From contig CM044309.1 of assembly GCA_024291935.2 (NCBI GenBank), positions 7,502,001 to 7,566,000 on the forward strand: a stretch of DNA of 64,000 bases, in the 5' to 3' direction. The notes below the pieces were generated by a model. That model was not told where the DNA came from and ran no database searches. It worked only from the letters and a program-made list of their open reading frames with translations. The position numbers and the translations under genes are program-made. Below, in pieces: positions 35,177 through 47,529 of the stretch. How positions within the stretch are numbered: position 1 is the stretch's first letter; each line of letters opens with the position of its first letter. This stretch comes from Okapia johnstoni. Lineage: Eukaryota; Chordata; Mammalia; Artiodactyla; Giraffidae.

Positions 35177-36018
35177 TGAGGGCGGGATTGGGTTGATGAT
35201 GGTCCATAAGCGCTTGCAGCTGCACTCTGTGCTGAAAGGGGTACAGGAGGACTTCAAGGGGTCAAAGCTAAAAGTAGAGTGTGACCGTTAGGGAGAAACA
35301 CATCTGTACCCTCCAGGGATCTCATGGCCACTATCTGCATCAGCAAAAGGCATTCTTCCAGTTTTCATATCAGATGAAGGCAGGGTAAAGGTTTAAGGAA
35401 ACATAGGTCTTGGATACATTTCTTATGAGAAGGCTAAGGCTTAGTCATCTAGAAATGGGTGGGGCCTAAGATGGAGCTGACAAAATGGAGACAGTGAAGT
35501 TGAGCCATGTAAAAGAGTGTCTAAAATGTTTAGGGATAAAATATAAATGATCAGTTTTTGTTTGCCTCCTTCAAAGTATTATAGTAATTTAAAGCCTAAA
35601 GCAACTCTGTGATATAGAAGGTTTTCCTCAAAGTTCTTCTTCTTAAACTCTGGTTAAGATAACCAAGGATTTGAACATTCTTCTTTGAAAATTCTAGGAA
35701 TATCCACATTTTATTCTCTGTATTTATCTTTATGTGTATCTGTTTATTCTAAGGGAAAATAGCTGGATTTATACACAGTTTTGCTTTAATTTGTGCTTTT
35801 CCCCCTCCAGTGTAGTTAGTTTATGCTTGGGGACACTTTCTTAAAGTTAAGAAGTTACAGAGCTTAAAATCATTAGTTTTTAAACCACAGTGACATTCAG
35901 AGATAAAAGTTTTAGACTATCATAGAAGATATGATATATTTAAGAACCTCTTCTCATTTTTCATATAGATATAAAATAAAGCTGAGATTGTAAGAAAAAT
36001 ATGACATAATATTACAAA
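35177..36018. other. Intergenic unique DNA
   Basis: No gene or clear repeat recognised. Confidence 0.3.
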
Positions 36019-36222
36019 GCTTCCCTCGTAGCTCAATTGGTAAAGAATCTGCCTGCAGTGCAGGAGACCAGGGTTTGATTCCTGGGTCAGGAAGATACCC
36101 TGGAGAAGGGAATGGCAACCCACTACAGTATTCTCACCTGGAGAATTCCATGGACAGAGGAGCCTGGTAGGCTAGAGTCCCTGGGGTCACAAGAGACAGA
36201 CATGATTTAGCGACTAAACCAC
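36019..36222 (+). mobile_element. Bov-tA SINE, sense
   Basis: Head GCTTCCCTCGTAGCTCAATT, body GCAGGAGACCAGGGTTTGAT and tail TGGGGTCACAAGAGACAGAC. No clear target duplication was found. Confidence 0.92.
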
Positions 36223-36390
36223 CAACCACCAAAGGTTTTGTGAAAACTTTTTAAATAATTTTTTCCTATCATGTAAAATGCTCAGATCCAGTAATATGGG
36301 AAATGCTATGTCACCAAATATTTAGAAACGAATATGCAAGTGGTCTCTATTCTATTAAATTTCCCCAATATCCCAAAGGTCAATGACTAT

Positions 36391-36963
36391 TAAGATCACT
36401 GCAGATGATGACTGCAGCCATAAAATTAAAAGATGCTTGCTCCTTTGAAGAAAAGTTATGACAAACCTAGACAGCATATTAAAAAGCTGAGACATTACTT
36501 TGCCTACAAAGGTCCATATAGTCAAAGCTATGGTTTTTCCAGTAGCCATGTATAGATGTGAGAGTTGGACCATAAAGAAAGCTGAGTACTGAAGAACTGA
36601 TGCTCTTGAACTGTGGTGTTGGTAAAGGCTCTTGAGAATCCCTTGGACTGCAAGGAAATCAAACCAGTCAATCCTAAAGGAAACCAGTTCTGAATAGTCA
36701 CTGGAAGGACTGATGCTGAAGCTGAAGCTCCAATACTTTGGCCACCTGATGTGAAGAACTGACTCATTAAAAAAGACCCTGATGCTGGGAAAGATTGAAG
36801 GCGGGAGGAGAAGGGGATGGCAGAGTGTGAGATGGTTGAATGTCATCACTGACTCAATGGACATGAGTTTGAGTAAGCTCTGGGGGTTGGTGATATACAG
36901 GGAAAGCCTGCTGTCCATGAGGTCATAAAGAGTTGGACATGACTGAATGACTGAACAGAACTG
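36391..36963 (+). mobile_element. BovB 3' end, sense, 5'-truncated
   Basis: It begins at the GATCACTGCAGATGATGACT block after the RT domain, continues through GGAAGGACTGATGCTGAAGC and CAATACTTTGGCCACCTGAT, and ends GACTGAATGACTGAACAGAA. The 9-bp target duplication AATGACTAT is perfect, at 36382-36390 and 36964-36972, and overlaps the BovB terminus. Confidence 0.93.
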
Positions 36964-37229
36964 AATGACTATGAGAAGATAGCAACATAAGGACATGACC
37001 TAAAATCACAAAGAGATGAAGTATGAGAAGTGATAGTAGTATTCACCCTATATAGGGTTTTGCTTTTGGCAGAGGACACTGACCCAGTCAGCTTGGGCTA
37101 CCATAAACAAAATACCACAGTCGGGGGAGCTTAAACAATAGGCATTTGTTTCTCAGAGTTGTGGAGACTGGAAGTTTGAAGTCAAAGTGACTGAGGATCA
37201 GTATCTGCTGAGAGCTCTCTCCTTGGATG

Positions 37230-37727
37230 TGTTAAAAAAAAAAAAAAGAAAGACTCAATGTGAGAATTGTGAGTAGTTTTATTTGGGGCAAAATCAGGGC
37301 TATAGCCTGAGAAACAGCCATTCAAATAGCTCTGAGAGACTGCTCCAAGGAGGTTAAGAGAGGAGCTAGGACACATAGGAATTTTGTCACAAAGGGGAGG
37401 TAGTCAGGAATGTCATAAGATTATTGTTAAAGAAAACCAGATATCTCAAGTTAAGAAATTTAGTACTTTTCTATGTATGGGAAGATGTAAGAGTCTGGGC
37501 TCACTGAAATCATTTTTTTATCTTCATCTCAGCTATCTGGGGCCAGTTCTTTATTATCACAGCCTTAGTTTCCTCAGGATTCACAGTAGGGGGTGGCATC
37601 ATATATTCTTTTTCTCCCTGCCTTTCCGCAGAGTTCACCAGCTCATGCAGGAGCTGCAAACTTTGATGACTCTGGCATTCTTTGTTTACTGATATGGCAG
37701 GAAATGTTCCATTTTTCAGGTTTTTGG
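37230..37727 (-). mobile_element. LTR-like repeat inserted in MaLR (copy B)
   Basis: It interrupts the MaLR and shares its ends and several blocks with copy A at 21054-21586. Examples are TTTTATTTGGGGC near the left end, TATGGGAAGATGTAAGAGTC in the middle and TATGGCAGGAAATGTT at the right end. An A-rich run at 37233-37246 marks the left border. A solo LTR is the best reading. Confidence 0.6.
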
Positions 37728-37865
37728 TATCTGCCTTCTTGCTGTGCCCTCACATGGCCTTTCCTTGGTGCCTTCCATTGGAGAGAGAGAGGAAGCAAGC
37801 CCTGTGATGTCTCTTTTTATAAAGGCACAAATTCCATCATGAGGGCTCCACATCTAAACTTAATT

Positions 37866-38045
37866 TGAGGGCAGGAGGAGAAGGGGGAGACAGAGGATGA
37901 GATGGTTGGATGGCATCACCGACTCAATGGACATGAGTTTGAGCAAGCTCCAGAGGATAGTGAAGGATAGAGAAGCCTGGCGTGCTGCAGTCCATAGGGT
38001 TGCGAAGAGTCAAACAGACCTGAGGGACTGATCAACAACAACAAC
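37866..38045 (+). mobile_element. BovB 3' tail, sense
   Basis: GCAGGAGGAGAAGGGGGAGA, ATGGTTGGATGGCATCACCG and CCTGGCGTGCTGCAGTCCAT lead to an (AAC)n end near 38034. It is inserted in the MaLR LTR. Confidence 0.92.
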
Positions 38046-38123
38046 ATAGCTTAACAAACTCCTTAACGCCTTACCGTCAAATATCATTACATCAGAAGTT
38101 AGAGCTTCAATATATGAATTAAA

Positions 38124-38147
38124 GGGTTGGGGGGTGGGGGGGGGCAC
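38124..38147 (+). repeat. G-rich run
   Basis: GGGTTGGGGGGTGGGGGGGG-type sequence in the worn MaLR end. It has four or more G-runs with short loops, so it could form a G-quadruplex. Confidence 0.8.
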
Positions 38148-38165
38148 AATTCAACCCATAGCAGA

Positions 38166-40050
38166 AACTTCATTGCCTTCTCATTTAAAGCAACCCATAT
38201 ACCCTTATTAGCTTAAGTTAGAAGCCTCAGTAAGATACAGCAATGATTCCTTTCAAATTCTAACCAAAGCTCCATGTAACAAACTGCTATCGTTCATGCG
38301 GCTTTAACTCATACTGAGGTGTTTAAACAGGGTGAGGGTTTTATTCCCTGGGCTTGTATATAGCAGGAGCTATATATATGGTGGAAGCATGTGTCTTGCC
38401 TTTTCCTTTCTTGATCTGCTTTACTCCAAGTTGCTGAAGAGCTATGAAGCTGAATATAGATGATGAACGCTCGAGAGAAGTAGCACTAAAGCAACGCTGA
38501 AAGGAATTGTCTATCGGTCAAAATTGTGAAAGATCCTTTTAAAAAACACAACGCAATCCTAAATATCTATATCAAACTGATGTTATGAATCTGTGAGTTT
38601 GTCAAACAGGCAAGGTCATGGATAAGGTCATGGTCTGAAGTCAGAGAGTCATCTCCTAGGCAGGTTGATAAGAAGTCTAGGGGTCCCCAAGGAGAGAGGG
38701 GTCTGGAATTCTCAAGGAGGAGAAAAGGACAAACTTTTTTTTTTTTTTCTTTTTTCCTCTGCATTCCTTAGTCTTAGTCAATTACACAACTCAGTTTAAA
38801 CTCTATACTAGGGATTATACAACAACAATGTATCCAGCTTTAGGACAGTTTCTCCTTCCTGAAAACCTTCTGACTAATCCTAATATCTTAGAATGCATAT
38901 TATGGGAGTGGGTCTAGAGGATCTTTCTCTTGTCAAATGCTAATCCTGTTTTCTTAAAATGTGAATTATGGGAGTGGGTCTGGTGAGGTCTTTACAACTT
39001 CCAGACAGATATTCTTTTAATTCAGTTGTTATTAATTAATTATTAGTAATAACTAATTAGAGAATATATAATTCCATTGCTAACACTAGCAAAGGGGTAC
39101 TCTTTCTGCCCCCTTCTGATGTCTATGTCAGAAGCTTTCTCTATCCACAAAAGCTCTGAGTGATCAAGCCTCCTCTCTGGCCCTGGATTGAATTCTTCTC
39201 CTCCAGAGGCCAAGAATCCTGGCTGTCTTTTCATGGTCCAGCAAGAACCTTTCAAGTCCTACAGAACTGGTTGGCTTTGGATTTTACCATAGGCATTTAT
39301 TAGCCGTGTGGCCAAGGGCACATTGTCCTCAGTAAGCTCACAGGAAGATCATTCATTAAATGAGAGAATTAATGCAAGGCATTTAGAACATTTTTTCATC
39401 TAATGAATGGTTATTAAGCACACTAGGCATGGGCCAGGTTCCTTGTTATGTGTTGTGCATTGACTGGGGACTGAAAAGGAGCTGGAACCTGACCTTTACT
39501 TTATTATAGTAAAGAAGAGACAAAAATAAATACACACTCGAAAGTGCCTCGAGGAACTAAACAAGTTACCACCATGGTAGAGAAGAACACAGCTTGGAAG
39601 GAGGATTAGAGAGGAGCAATTGACTGAGACAGTTGCGAACCTAACACTTCTCAGAGGAGATGATTTTTAAGTGAAAATTTATGGAGAAGCACGGGATACC
39701 CCCCCAAAAAAATAAGTCTAGGGTGGGTGTAGCTGACACAAGATGACTCTAAAACAGGAAAACTCAGTGGCATGAAAGAGCACAAGTGTTAAAATGCTGA
39801 AAGGACAATAGTATGGCTTGAGGGTGATAGTGTGGGGGTGAGAACAGAACTTGGCATGAAGGAAGTATTTACAAATGCTTTTAGCTTCTATTCTTGACAT
39901 TTTTATGAGAAAGAAACAAGATAATGCTTGAAAACCATCTAGTACAGTGCTTGAAATATAATGGGTGCTCAATCAACAGAATTAATTGTAGCTGTTATTT
40001 TTAGCAGTCCTAGTAGCCTTGGTATTTTCTGAAAATAGTTTTTCTTGATT
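38166..40050. other. Intergenic mostly unique DNA
   Basis: A probable old MIR or L2-type piece is seen at about 39375-39520 and another at about 39930-39990. Otherwise nothing is recognised. Confidence 0.3.
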
Positions 40051-40059
40051 TGCGGTAAT

Positions 40060-40135
40060 ATGCAGCAGCGAGCAGTGGCTAGAAGCAAGATCTTGGTTCC
40101 CAGACCGAAGTCCTAACAACTGGACCACAGGGACC
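40060..40135 (-). mobile_element. CHR-type SINE head fragment, antisense
   Basis: AGCAGTGGCTAGAAGCAAGA, CCCAGACCGAAGTCCTAACA and CTGGACCACAGGGACCA resemble the antisense tRNA-like head of cetartiodactyl SINEs. Divergence is high. Confidence 0.4.
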
Positions 40136-40140
40136 AGCCG

Positions 40141-41480
40141 TGCGTGAGGGCCTGAATCCCTCATTTATGCCTGCTTTGTCAAGAATGAATTCAGGTGAGG
40201 AGGTAGAAGGTAAAGAAAACAGTAAAGTTTATTGGAAAAGAAAAGTACATGCGGAAATATGCACAGAACTCAGAGAGAGAATGGCACCTTTGGGACGTTT
40301 AAATTCTTTAAAAGTGTTAGGTAATTAGAATAGGAAAAAGGAGTCCAGAATGGAGGTGTCTGAAAAATAAGGAAGGGAAAAGCCGGCAAAAATAGAATAA
40401 AGGAAGGTCCGAGGACCAGAGTGAGGACCTCAGGTAAAACAAACAGCCCTCCTGGCTAGCCCAATTTACATAGGACAGGCCCGGGGGGAGGAAGAGACAT
40501 AAAAAGAGGGGCCAAAATCGGGCTGGAGGCCTTTCTTCTCTTTGTGTCTTTTGGGTCAGCATGCCCTCATGCCTTGAAGATGTATTTTTCTTTGCTTTCT
40601 AAATAAAACTGAGCTGTAACATGGAGCTGTAACACTGGTCTGTCCAAGGGCTGTAACACTGGTCCAGCCATCACTTCTATTTTTGTTGCGATGAGACAGA
40701 ACCGAGGAAATTACACACTCCTCTGACAAAAGGGAGCAGTCTTCCGGGTCTTTGTCTTCTTTTTGACCAAGCATTTTGTTTTGACCCCTATGGCTAATTT
40801 ACCTTTGGACCCTCCCCAGGGTGTGCTGCACCCCTCAGTTAAGATGAATCCCACTGTGGAGACTTATGGCAGGGGACAGCAAGGCTTATATGTCTGGCAT
40901 CCCCTGCCTTTTTGACCTCATGAAAGATTTTGTGCATGCAAAGTATCCCCTTCGCTCTAAAGATGGGGAGTGTGTGACTTCTTGATCTTTCAACAAGATT
41001 TAGTCCCACTTTGTCCTTGCCATAAAAATGCCCAGTGTCTGGTTATTTACCCCATTACTATTAATGGTTTTTATCTCAAGAGTGGGCTTGCTTGGAGAAT
41101 CTCCATGGACAGAGGAGCCTGGCGGGCTGCAGTCCATGAGGTCTCAAAGAACTGGACATGACTGAGTGACTAAGCACAAGCACAGATCTCCAAATATAGG
41201 GAGGAGTTCAGTCATAAATATGTAGTCCTGGAGGCGTTCTCTTGCCTCTTGCCTCAGGAAATGTAAACAGAGGGTGGTGATAAATATCCTGCCTGGAGCT
41301 CATCTTCTCACCCCAGGAGATGTGAACAGGAGGCCAGTTGTAAGTAACCTGGAGCCCATCTATATCCTGCCTCAATCTCACTTTGAACGTCTCCTTTTGA
41401 TAACGCTCTTATCTGTCTCTCTGTCCGTCAGTCTCCATGACTCTCCCTGTTGCTTTTTGTGCCTACCTTCAGAGTATCTA
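40141..41480 (+). mobile_element. Probable endogenous-retrovirus LTR region, sense
   Basis: It is GC-richer than the flanks. A TATA-like CATAAAAAGAGG lies near 40498, and an AATAAA at 40602-40607 follows about 100 bp later, the spacing expected for U3 and R of an LTR. Repeated GAGCTGTAAC units come after it (40612-40660). The part from 41200 to 41480 also looks retroviral in style (CCAGGAGATGTGAACAGGAG). A Bov-tA fragment interrupts it at 41085-41183. Neither the family nor the ends could be fixed, and no viral coding frame remains. Confidence 0.45.
41085..41183 (+). mobile_element. Bov-tA 3'-half fragment, sense
   Basis: It carries CTCCATGGACAGAGGAGCCT, GGCGGGCTGCAGTCCATGAG and ACTGGACATGACTGAGTGAC; the head is missing. 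Confidence 0.88.
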
Positions 41481-42962
41481 TGTTAAGCTATCATGCCCTC
41501 CGGATAGTCTGCACATAGTTGGTAGTCTCTTTGGAATATTTGTTTCTCAAAACATTTACATTTCTACTTAAACCAAAGAGTTTTGCTTCATTTATTTATT
41601 AAAACCTATTTTTAAAGAGAAATGGCTAAACAAAAATTTTAAAATCGAGTTAGTTTGATAAGATGCCCTATATTTGGCCCTGAGAGGAATGACCGTAACT
41701 CTGACTATCTGACAAAAATTAGGAGACTTGGTCTTGTGAGTGGGATTTAGGAATGCCCCCAAATTTGTCCCTCTTCAAGCACAGAGAGGCCTTCTCCTCT
41801 CTGCAAATTGTCATGAATGATTGATTGGAGACTCTGGATTCTTCAGAGCTTCTTCCAAATGAACAAGACAGTCGTGCTTGGAGTCTTGATGGCATTTAGT
41901 CAGCCCTTTAATGTGATTCTAATGGTTTGTGTGTGTGTGTGAAAATTAACAGTAAATTCATTATGAAAACCCATTTACCACAGGGTTGACACCAGCAAAA
42001 GCCTGAGGCAGCTCTGGGAATTCTGGGACATGCCATCTGTTTTACTGAACGTAAGTCAGACCGTCCACATACATGCTCACTCACTGGGGCTTAATAGCTT
42101 CTTGCAAAGATCCTTCTCTCCTTGGGACATGCACATTCAGACACAGAAAACCATAAAGGCCAACTGTCTTCTTTAACCCTCCAAGGCTTAGTTAGATAAA
42201 GGGGAACTGTCAAGAGCCATAGCAGCTAGCTATGTGAAAATAAAACAATAAGAAAAAGAAGAAAGAAAAGAAGTCAATTTGATGATTTAATTCAAGATCC
42301 TATTTTTCTCTGTACTGATGCTTTTGTGTCAAATTTTTATGTATATTTAAAATAGAAGGTATAATTTGATTATACGTACTCTGTTATTTTTTACTGTTAA
42401 TAAGTTTGTTGAAGTGTAAATGGCCTCATATACTAATTGGGTGTTCTTCCTGTGACATATGCAAACTGACTTAGAAACTAACATATGCTGTTATTACTCA
42501 TAATACATCAGCTTTGTCTGAAATATTTGTGCCCAAAATTACCATTTGGCATGTCTCCAAATTCAAATCCACCTTCTGCCCTGAGATGTAATTCAAGGGT
42601 TTGTTTTCTGTTTTATGTATTTTGGAGAGGCTGCTTTCACTGCTATAATAAGGCGTGTTCAGTGTTTACATTATAATGACTATTTATGGAGGTTTAATAT
42701 GTTGCTTGTTGCAAATCACATCCGACGGAAGCTTGGCAAAGCAGTGCAGAGATGTGGGACCACATTCAACTATATTTAACATCATATCATGCAGTTGATC
42801 TTTTGAAAATCTATGGTGCTAAATGATATTTATCATAATCTTACTCTTCCATCTTTTGCTTTGTAGAAGCTAAAAATGGTTCTGAGTCTTACGGTATCTT
42901 TGCCAACAATTTACTAAGGTGAAAAGACAAGGAGAGGATCTAAAATCAATGGCTTGATATTT
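41481..42962. other. Intergenic unique DNA
   Basis: No interspersed repeat recognised apart from a short GT run near 41928-41941. No coding signal. Confidence 0.3.
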
Positions 42963-43598
42963 TCCATTTTTTTATTGGAATATAATTGCTTCACAATTAT
43001 ATAATGTAATTTGTTTCTGCTGTACGATGGAGTGTATCAGTTATATATATACATATATTCCCCTCCTCTTGGACCTCCCTCCCACTGCCACCCCATCCCA
43101 CCCCATCCTACCCAACCAGGTCATCACAGAGAACAGAGCTGAACTTCCTGTGCTTTACAGCAGGTTTCCACTAGTTATTTTACATGTTGTCATGTATATA
43201 CGTCAATCCTACTCTCCCAGTCTGTCCCACCCTCTCCTTTCCAATCCAAATCTAATTTGGCTTCCCCAATTTGAGCCCATGTGTCCACAAGCCTGTTCTC
43301 TAAATTTGCCTGTCTATTCCTGCCCTGGACATAGAGTCATCTGCACCATTTTCTAGATTCCACATATATGCATTCATATATGATACTTGTTTTCCTCTTT
43401 CTAACTTACTTCATTCGATATGACAGACGCTACATCCATACATGTCTGTACAAATGACCCTACTTCGTTCCTCTTACTGACTAATATTCCACTGTATATA
43501 TGCACCACAACTTCTTTATCCTCTCATCTGTCGGTGGACATTTGGGTCATCTCCTTGTCCCGGCTACTGTAAATATGCTGCAGTGAACACGAGGATAC

Positions 43599-44485
43599 TG
43601 ATAGGAAAATAAAATAGAAGTAGTCTTGTTCAGGCTTTAGAGGCAAAGGAGCAGAGTGGGTCTCTGATTTTGCTCCTGACCTACCTGGACACTGCCCTGA
43701 CTACTGCTGTGTGTGTGTCAGCCACACCTGCTGTGAGTTTTGGAAGAGAAACACAATAGATAGATAGGAAGGACAATAGATAGGAAGCGGCTCTTGGCAT
43801 TTGTTTCATCTCTGGGAGGAGGTCTTCCCTTGCGCCTCAGCTGGTAAAGAATCCGCCTGCAATGCGGGAGACCTGGGTTTGATCTCTGGGTTGGGAAAAT
43901 CCCCTGGAGAAGGGAAAGGCTACCCACTCCAGTATTCTGGCCTGGAGGATATAGTGCAAGGGGTCACAGAGAGATGGACACGACTGAGCGACTTTCACTC
44001 ACTGGAGGAGATCTGGCCAACCACTCCCTGAACTTAGCAACATTTCAAGATCCGCAGAACAAAGCAAACAGCATTATAAAAATTAGCATGATACCAGAGC
44101 TGCAGTTTTGCTCACAAACTAATAATGATATTGGTTTGCGGTCTGGGGATTATAAGCGGGGGCTTGAGAGACAGCAGTCCGATCTCACCCAGGGAGCGGA
44201 GGCACTGCCTGGGACCTCCCAGCTGGAACTCCGGACTGCTGTCACGTGGGACTTCCCAGCGTTGTTTAAATCTGGAGGTCGGCAAATCCGATTTGGTGAT
44301 GTATGTACTATTGCTTTCTTCTGCTGTTTCTATTTCTTGTTTTCTTTTAATGTTAGTACATTGAAAGTAGACTAGATAGCTCTCTAGTAAACATTTGTAT
44401 CATTTATTTGTGTATAGCAAGTGGCTTATCTTGTTAACAAATCCTTTGAACCTAAGATGAAAGTAAACACTTTTGGCAAAACTAA
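43599..44485. mobile_element. LTR-like block inserted in L1 copy A
   Basis: The L1 text stops at GTGAACACGAGGATAC and resumes at TATATGTATCCTTTTGAAGT. The block between is about 0.89 kb, begins TGATAGGAAAATAAAATAG and includes TTATAAGCGGGGGCTTGAGA and a GC-rich stretch at 44130-44290. Removing the Bov-tA at 43817-44006 leaves about 0.7 kb, a fitting size for a solo LTR. No coding remnant is recognised, and the family and duplication are not established. Confidence 0.45.
43817..44006 (+). mobile_element. Bov-tA SINE, sense
   Basis: Head CGCCTCAGCTGGTAAAGAAT, body GCAATGCGGGAGACCTGGGT, tail GGGGTCACAGAGAGATGGAC. Partial flank likeness (CTGGGAGGAGG and CTGGAGGAGA) may be a worn target duplication. 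Confidence 0.9.
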
Positions 44486-45884
44486 TATATGTATCCTTTT
44501 GAAGTATTGTTTTCTCAGGGTATGTGCCGAATAGTGAGATTGCTCAGTCATGATGATTATATTTTTACTTTTCTAAGGAACCTCCATGCCCTTCTGCACA
44601 GTGGCTGCATCAGTTTGCATTCCCACCAACAGTCCAGGAGGGTTCCCTTGTCTCCACATCCTCTCCAGCATTTGTTTGTAAACTTTTCCGCGATGGTCAT
44701 TCTCACTGGTGTGAGGTGGTACCTCACTGCAGTTTTGATTTGTATTTCTGTAATAACTAGTGATGTTGAGCATCTTTTCATGTGTTTGTTGGCCATCTGT
44801 GTGTCTTCTTTGGAGAGATGTCTTTTTGGGTCTTCTGTCCACGCCCCCTCCTTTTTTTTTTTTTGATTGGGTTGTTCGTTTATGTGATGCTGAGCTGTAT
44901 GAGTTGCTTATACATTTTGGAGATTAACCCTTTGTCAGTTGCCTCATTTGCAATTATTTTCTCCCATTCTGAGCATTCTCCTTTCATTTGGTTTATAGTT
45001 TTCTTTGCTGTGCAAAAGCTTTAAAATTTAATCAGGTCTTATTGTTTATTTTTCTTATTATTTTCCTTACTCTAGGAGGTGGGTCAGAAAAGATTTTGCT
45101 GTGGGTTATGTCAAAGAATAACCTTCTTATGTTTTCCTCTAAGAGTTTTACCTTGTCATCTTACATTTAGATCTTTAATACATTTTGAGTCTATTTTATG
45201 TATAATGTTAGGGAATGTCCTAATTTCATTCTTTCACATATACCTGTACAGTTTTCCCAGCACCACTTATTGAAGGGGCTCTATTTTCTCCTTTGTGTAT
45301 CTTTGCCTGCTTTGTCATAGGTGCCCACAGGTGCCCTGGCTTATCTCTGGACTTTCTATCTTGTTCCATTGGTCTATATTTCTGTTTTTGTGCCAGTGCC
45401 ATACAGTCTTAATTACAGTAGTTTGTAGTATTCTCTGAAGTCAGGGAGCCTGATTGCTCCAGCCCCATATTTCTTTCTCAAGATTGCATTGGCTATTCGG
45501 GGCTGTTGTATTTTCACACAAATTGCAAAATTTTCTTGTTCTAATTCTGTGAAACATGCCGTTGGTAATTTGATAGCAATTGCATTGAATCTGTAGATTG
45601 CTTTGGGTAGTACAGTCATTTTCACAATATTGAATCTTCCAATCCAAGAGCATGATATATCTCTCCATCTGTTTGGTCATATTTGATTTCTTTCATCACT
45701 GCCTTATAGTTTTATGAGAACATATCTTTGCCTCTTTAGGTAGGTTTATCCTAGGTATTTTATTCATTTCGTTGCAATGGTAAATGTGATTGTTTCCTTA
45801 ATTTCTCTATCTGATCTTTCCTTATTAATGTATAAGAATGCGAGAGATTTTTGTGCATTAATTTTGTTTTCTTCAGCTTTACCA

Positions 45885-46106
45885 GGCTTCCTTGGTGGCT
45901 CAGATGGTAAAGAATCCTCCTGCAATGCAGGAGACATGGGTTTCATTCCTGGGTGAGGAAGTTTCCCTGGAGGAGGGCGTGGCAACCCACTCTAGTATTC
46001 TTGCCTAGAGAATTCCCATGGACAGAGGAGCCTGGCAGGCTACAGTCCATAAGGTGGCAAAGAGTCGGACACAACTGAGTAACTAACACTTTCACTTCCT
46101 TTCACT
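45885..46106 (+). mobile_element. Bov-tA SINE inside L1 copy A, sense
   Basis: Complete element from GGCTTCCTTGGTGGCTCAGA to AACACTTTCACTTCC. The 13-bp target duplication TTCAGCTTTACCA is perfect, at 45872-45884 and 46107-46119. Confidence 0.96.
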
Positions 46107-46697
46107 TTCAGCTTTACCAAATCCATTGATTAGCTATAAAAGTTTTCTGGTGGCATCTTTAGGACTTTCTATGTATATCACCTGCAAAAAGTTTTACTTC
46201 TTTATCAATTTGGATTACTTATACTTCTTTTTTAAAAAAGTATATATATTTCTTTTAATTGGAAGGTGATTATCTTATAATATTGTGATGGTTTTTGCCG
46301 TGTATGAACATGAAATGACCATAGGTATACATGTGTCTCTCCCATCTTGAACCCCCTTCCACTTCCCTCTCCACCCCATCCCTCTGGGTTGTCCCAGAGC
46401 ACTGGCTTTGGGTGCCCTGCTTCATGCATCAAACTTGCACTGGTCATCTATTCTACATACGGTAATTACATGTTTCAGTGCTGTTCTTTCAAATCATCCC
46501 ATCCTCGCCTTCTCTTACTGAGTCCAAAAGTCTGTTCTTTACATCTGTGTCTCCTTTGCTGCCCTTAATGTAGGGATTCGGTACTGTTTTTCTAGATTCC
46601 ATTTATATGCATTCATATACAGTATTTGTCTTTCTCTTTCGGACTTACTTCACTCTGTATTATAGGCTTCAGGTTTATCCACCTCATTCGAACTGAC

Positions 46698-47228
46698 TCA
46701 TGTGTTCCTTTTTAAAACGGAGTAATATTCCATCATGTATATGTACCACAACTTCCTTATAAATTCATCTGCCAATGGAAATCTAGGTTGCCTCCATGTC
46801 CTAGCTATCGTAAGCAGTGCTGCAGTGAACTTTGGGGTACATTTGTCTTTCATTTCTGGTTTCCTCAGGGTATATGCCCAGCAGTGGAATTGCTGAGTCA
46901 TAAACAATTCTATTTCCAGTTTTTTAAGGAATCTCCACACTGTTCTCCATAGTGGCTGTACTAGTTTGCATTCCCACCAACAGTGTAAGAGGGTTCCCTT
47001 TCCTCCACACCCTCTCCAGCATTTATTGTTCGTAGAATTTTTGATGATGGCCATTCTGATCAGAATGAGATACCTCATTGTGGTTTTGATTTGTATTTCT
47101 CTAATAATGAGTGATGTTGAGCATTTTTTCATGTGTTTATTAACCACCTGTATGTCTTTGGAGAAATGTCTGTTTAGGTCTTTTGCCCACTTTTTGATTG
47201 GGTTGTTCATTTTTGTGGTATTGAGCAC
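46698..47228 (-). pseudogene. L1 ORF2 C-terminal piece, 176 codons still open
   Basis: It encodes the C-terminal part of an L1 ORF2 protein. A cysteine-rich segment reads [18 protein letters not shown], followed by [20 protein letters not shown] and the usual end [20 protein letters not shown]. It lacks the endonuclease and reverse transcriptase. A frame error after [10 protein letters not shown] alters one short block. It is a fragment, not a functional gene. Confidence 0.85.
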
Positions 47229-47529
47229 ATGAGATGTTATATATTTTGGAGATTATTTGTCAGTTGTTTCATTTGCTACTATTTCTCTCATTCTGAAGGC
47301 TGTCTTTTTCACCTCGCTTATAGTTTCCTTAGTTGTGCAAAATCTTTTAAGTTTAATTAGGTCACATTTGTTTATTTTTGCTTTTATTTCCACTTCTCTG
47401 GGAGCTGGGTCATATAAATCTTCCTGTGAGGATGTCAGAGAGTGTTTTGCCTATGTTTTCCCCTAAGAGTTTTATAGTTTATGGCCTTACATTTAGGTCT
47501 TTAATCCATTTTGAATTTATTTTTGTGTA

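Larger units (their letters stand above)
37086..38165 (-). mobile_element. MaLR LTR, antisense, split by two insertions
   Basis: Pieces at 37086-37229 (CTACCATAAACAAAATACCA), 37728-37865 (CTTCTTGCTGTGCCCTCACA) and 38046-38165 (CACAATTCAACCCATAGCAG) together read as one antisense MaLR LTR. An LTR-like block and a BovB tail separate them. Confidence 0.75.
42963..46228 (-). mobile_element. L1 copy A, antisense, split by two insertions
   Basis: From 42966 it runs T-run, 3' UTR (TTGCTTCACAATTATATAAT), the ORF2 end and back into ORF2 (up to TTTATCAATTTGGATTACTT near 46201). The LTR-like block at 43599-44485 and the Bov-tA at 45885-46106 interrupt it. A second L1 joins it at about 46228. Minus-strand ORF2 pieces are broken. 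Confidence 0.88.

Noticed and set aside
36355..36996. A 213-codon minus-strand ORF
   Set aside because: It is the antisense of a BovB 3' end. Similar antisense frames exist in other BovB copies and carry no known function.
40141..41480. A retroviral gene next to the LTR-like sequence
   Set aside because: No gag, pol or env motif is visible; only the control-region layout (TATA-like box and AATAAA) is supported.
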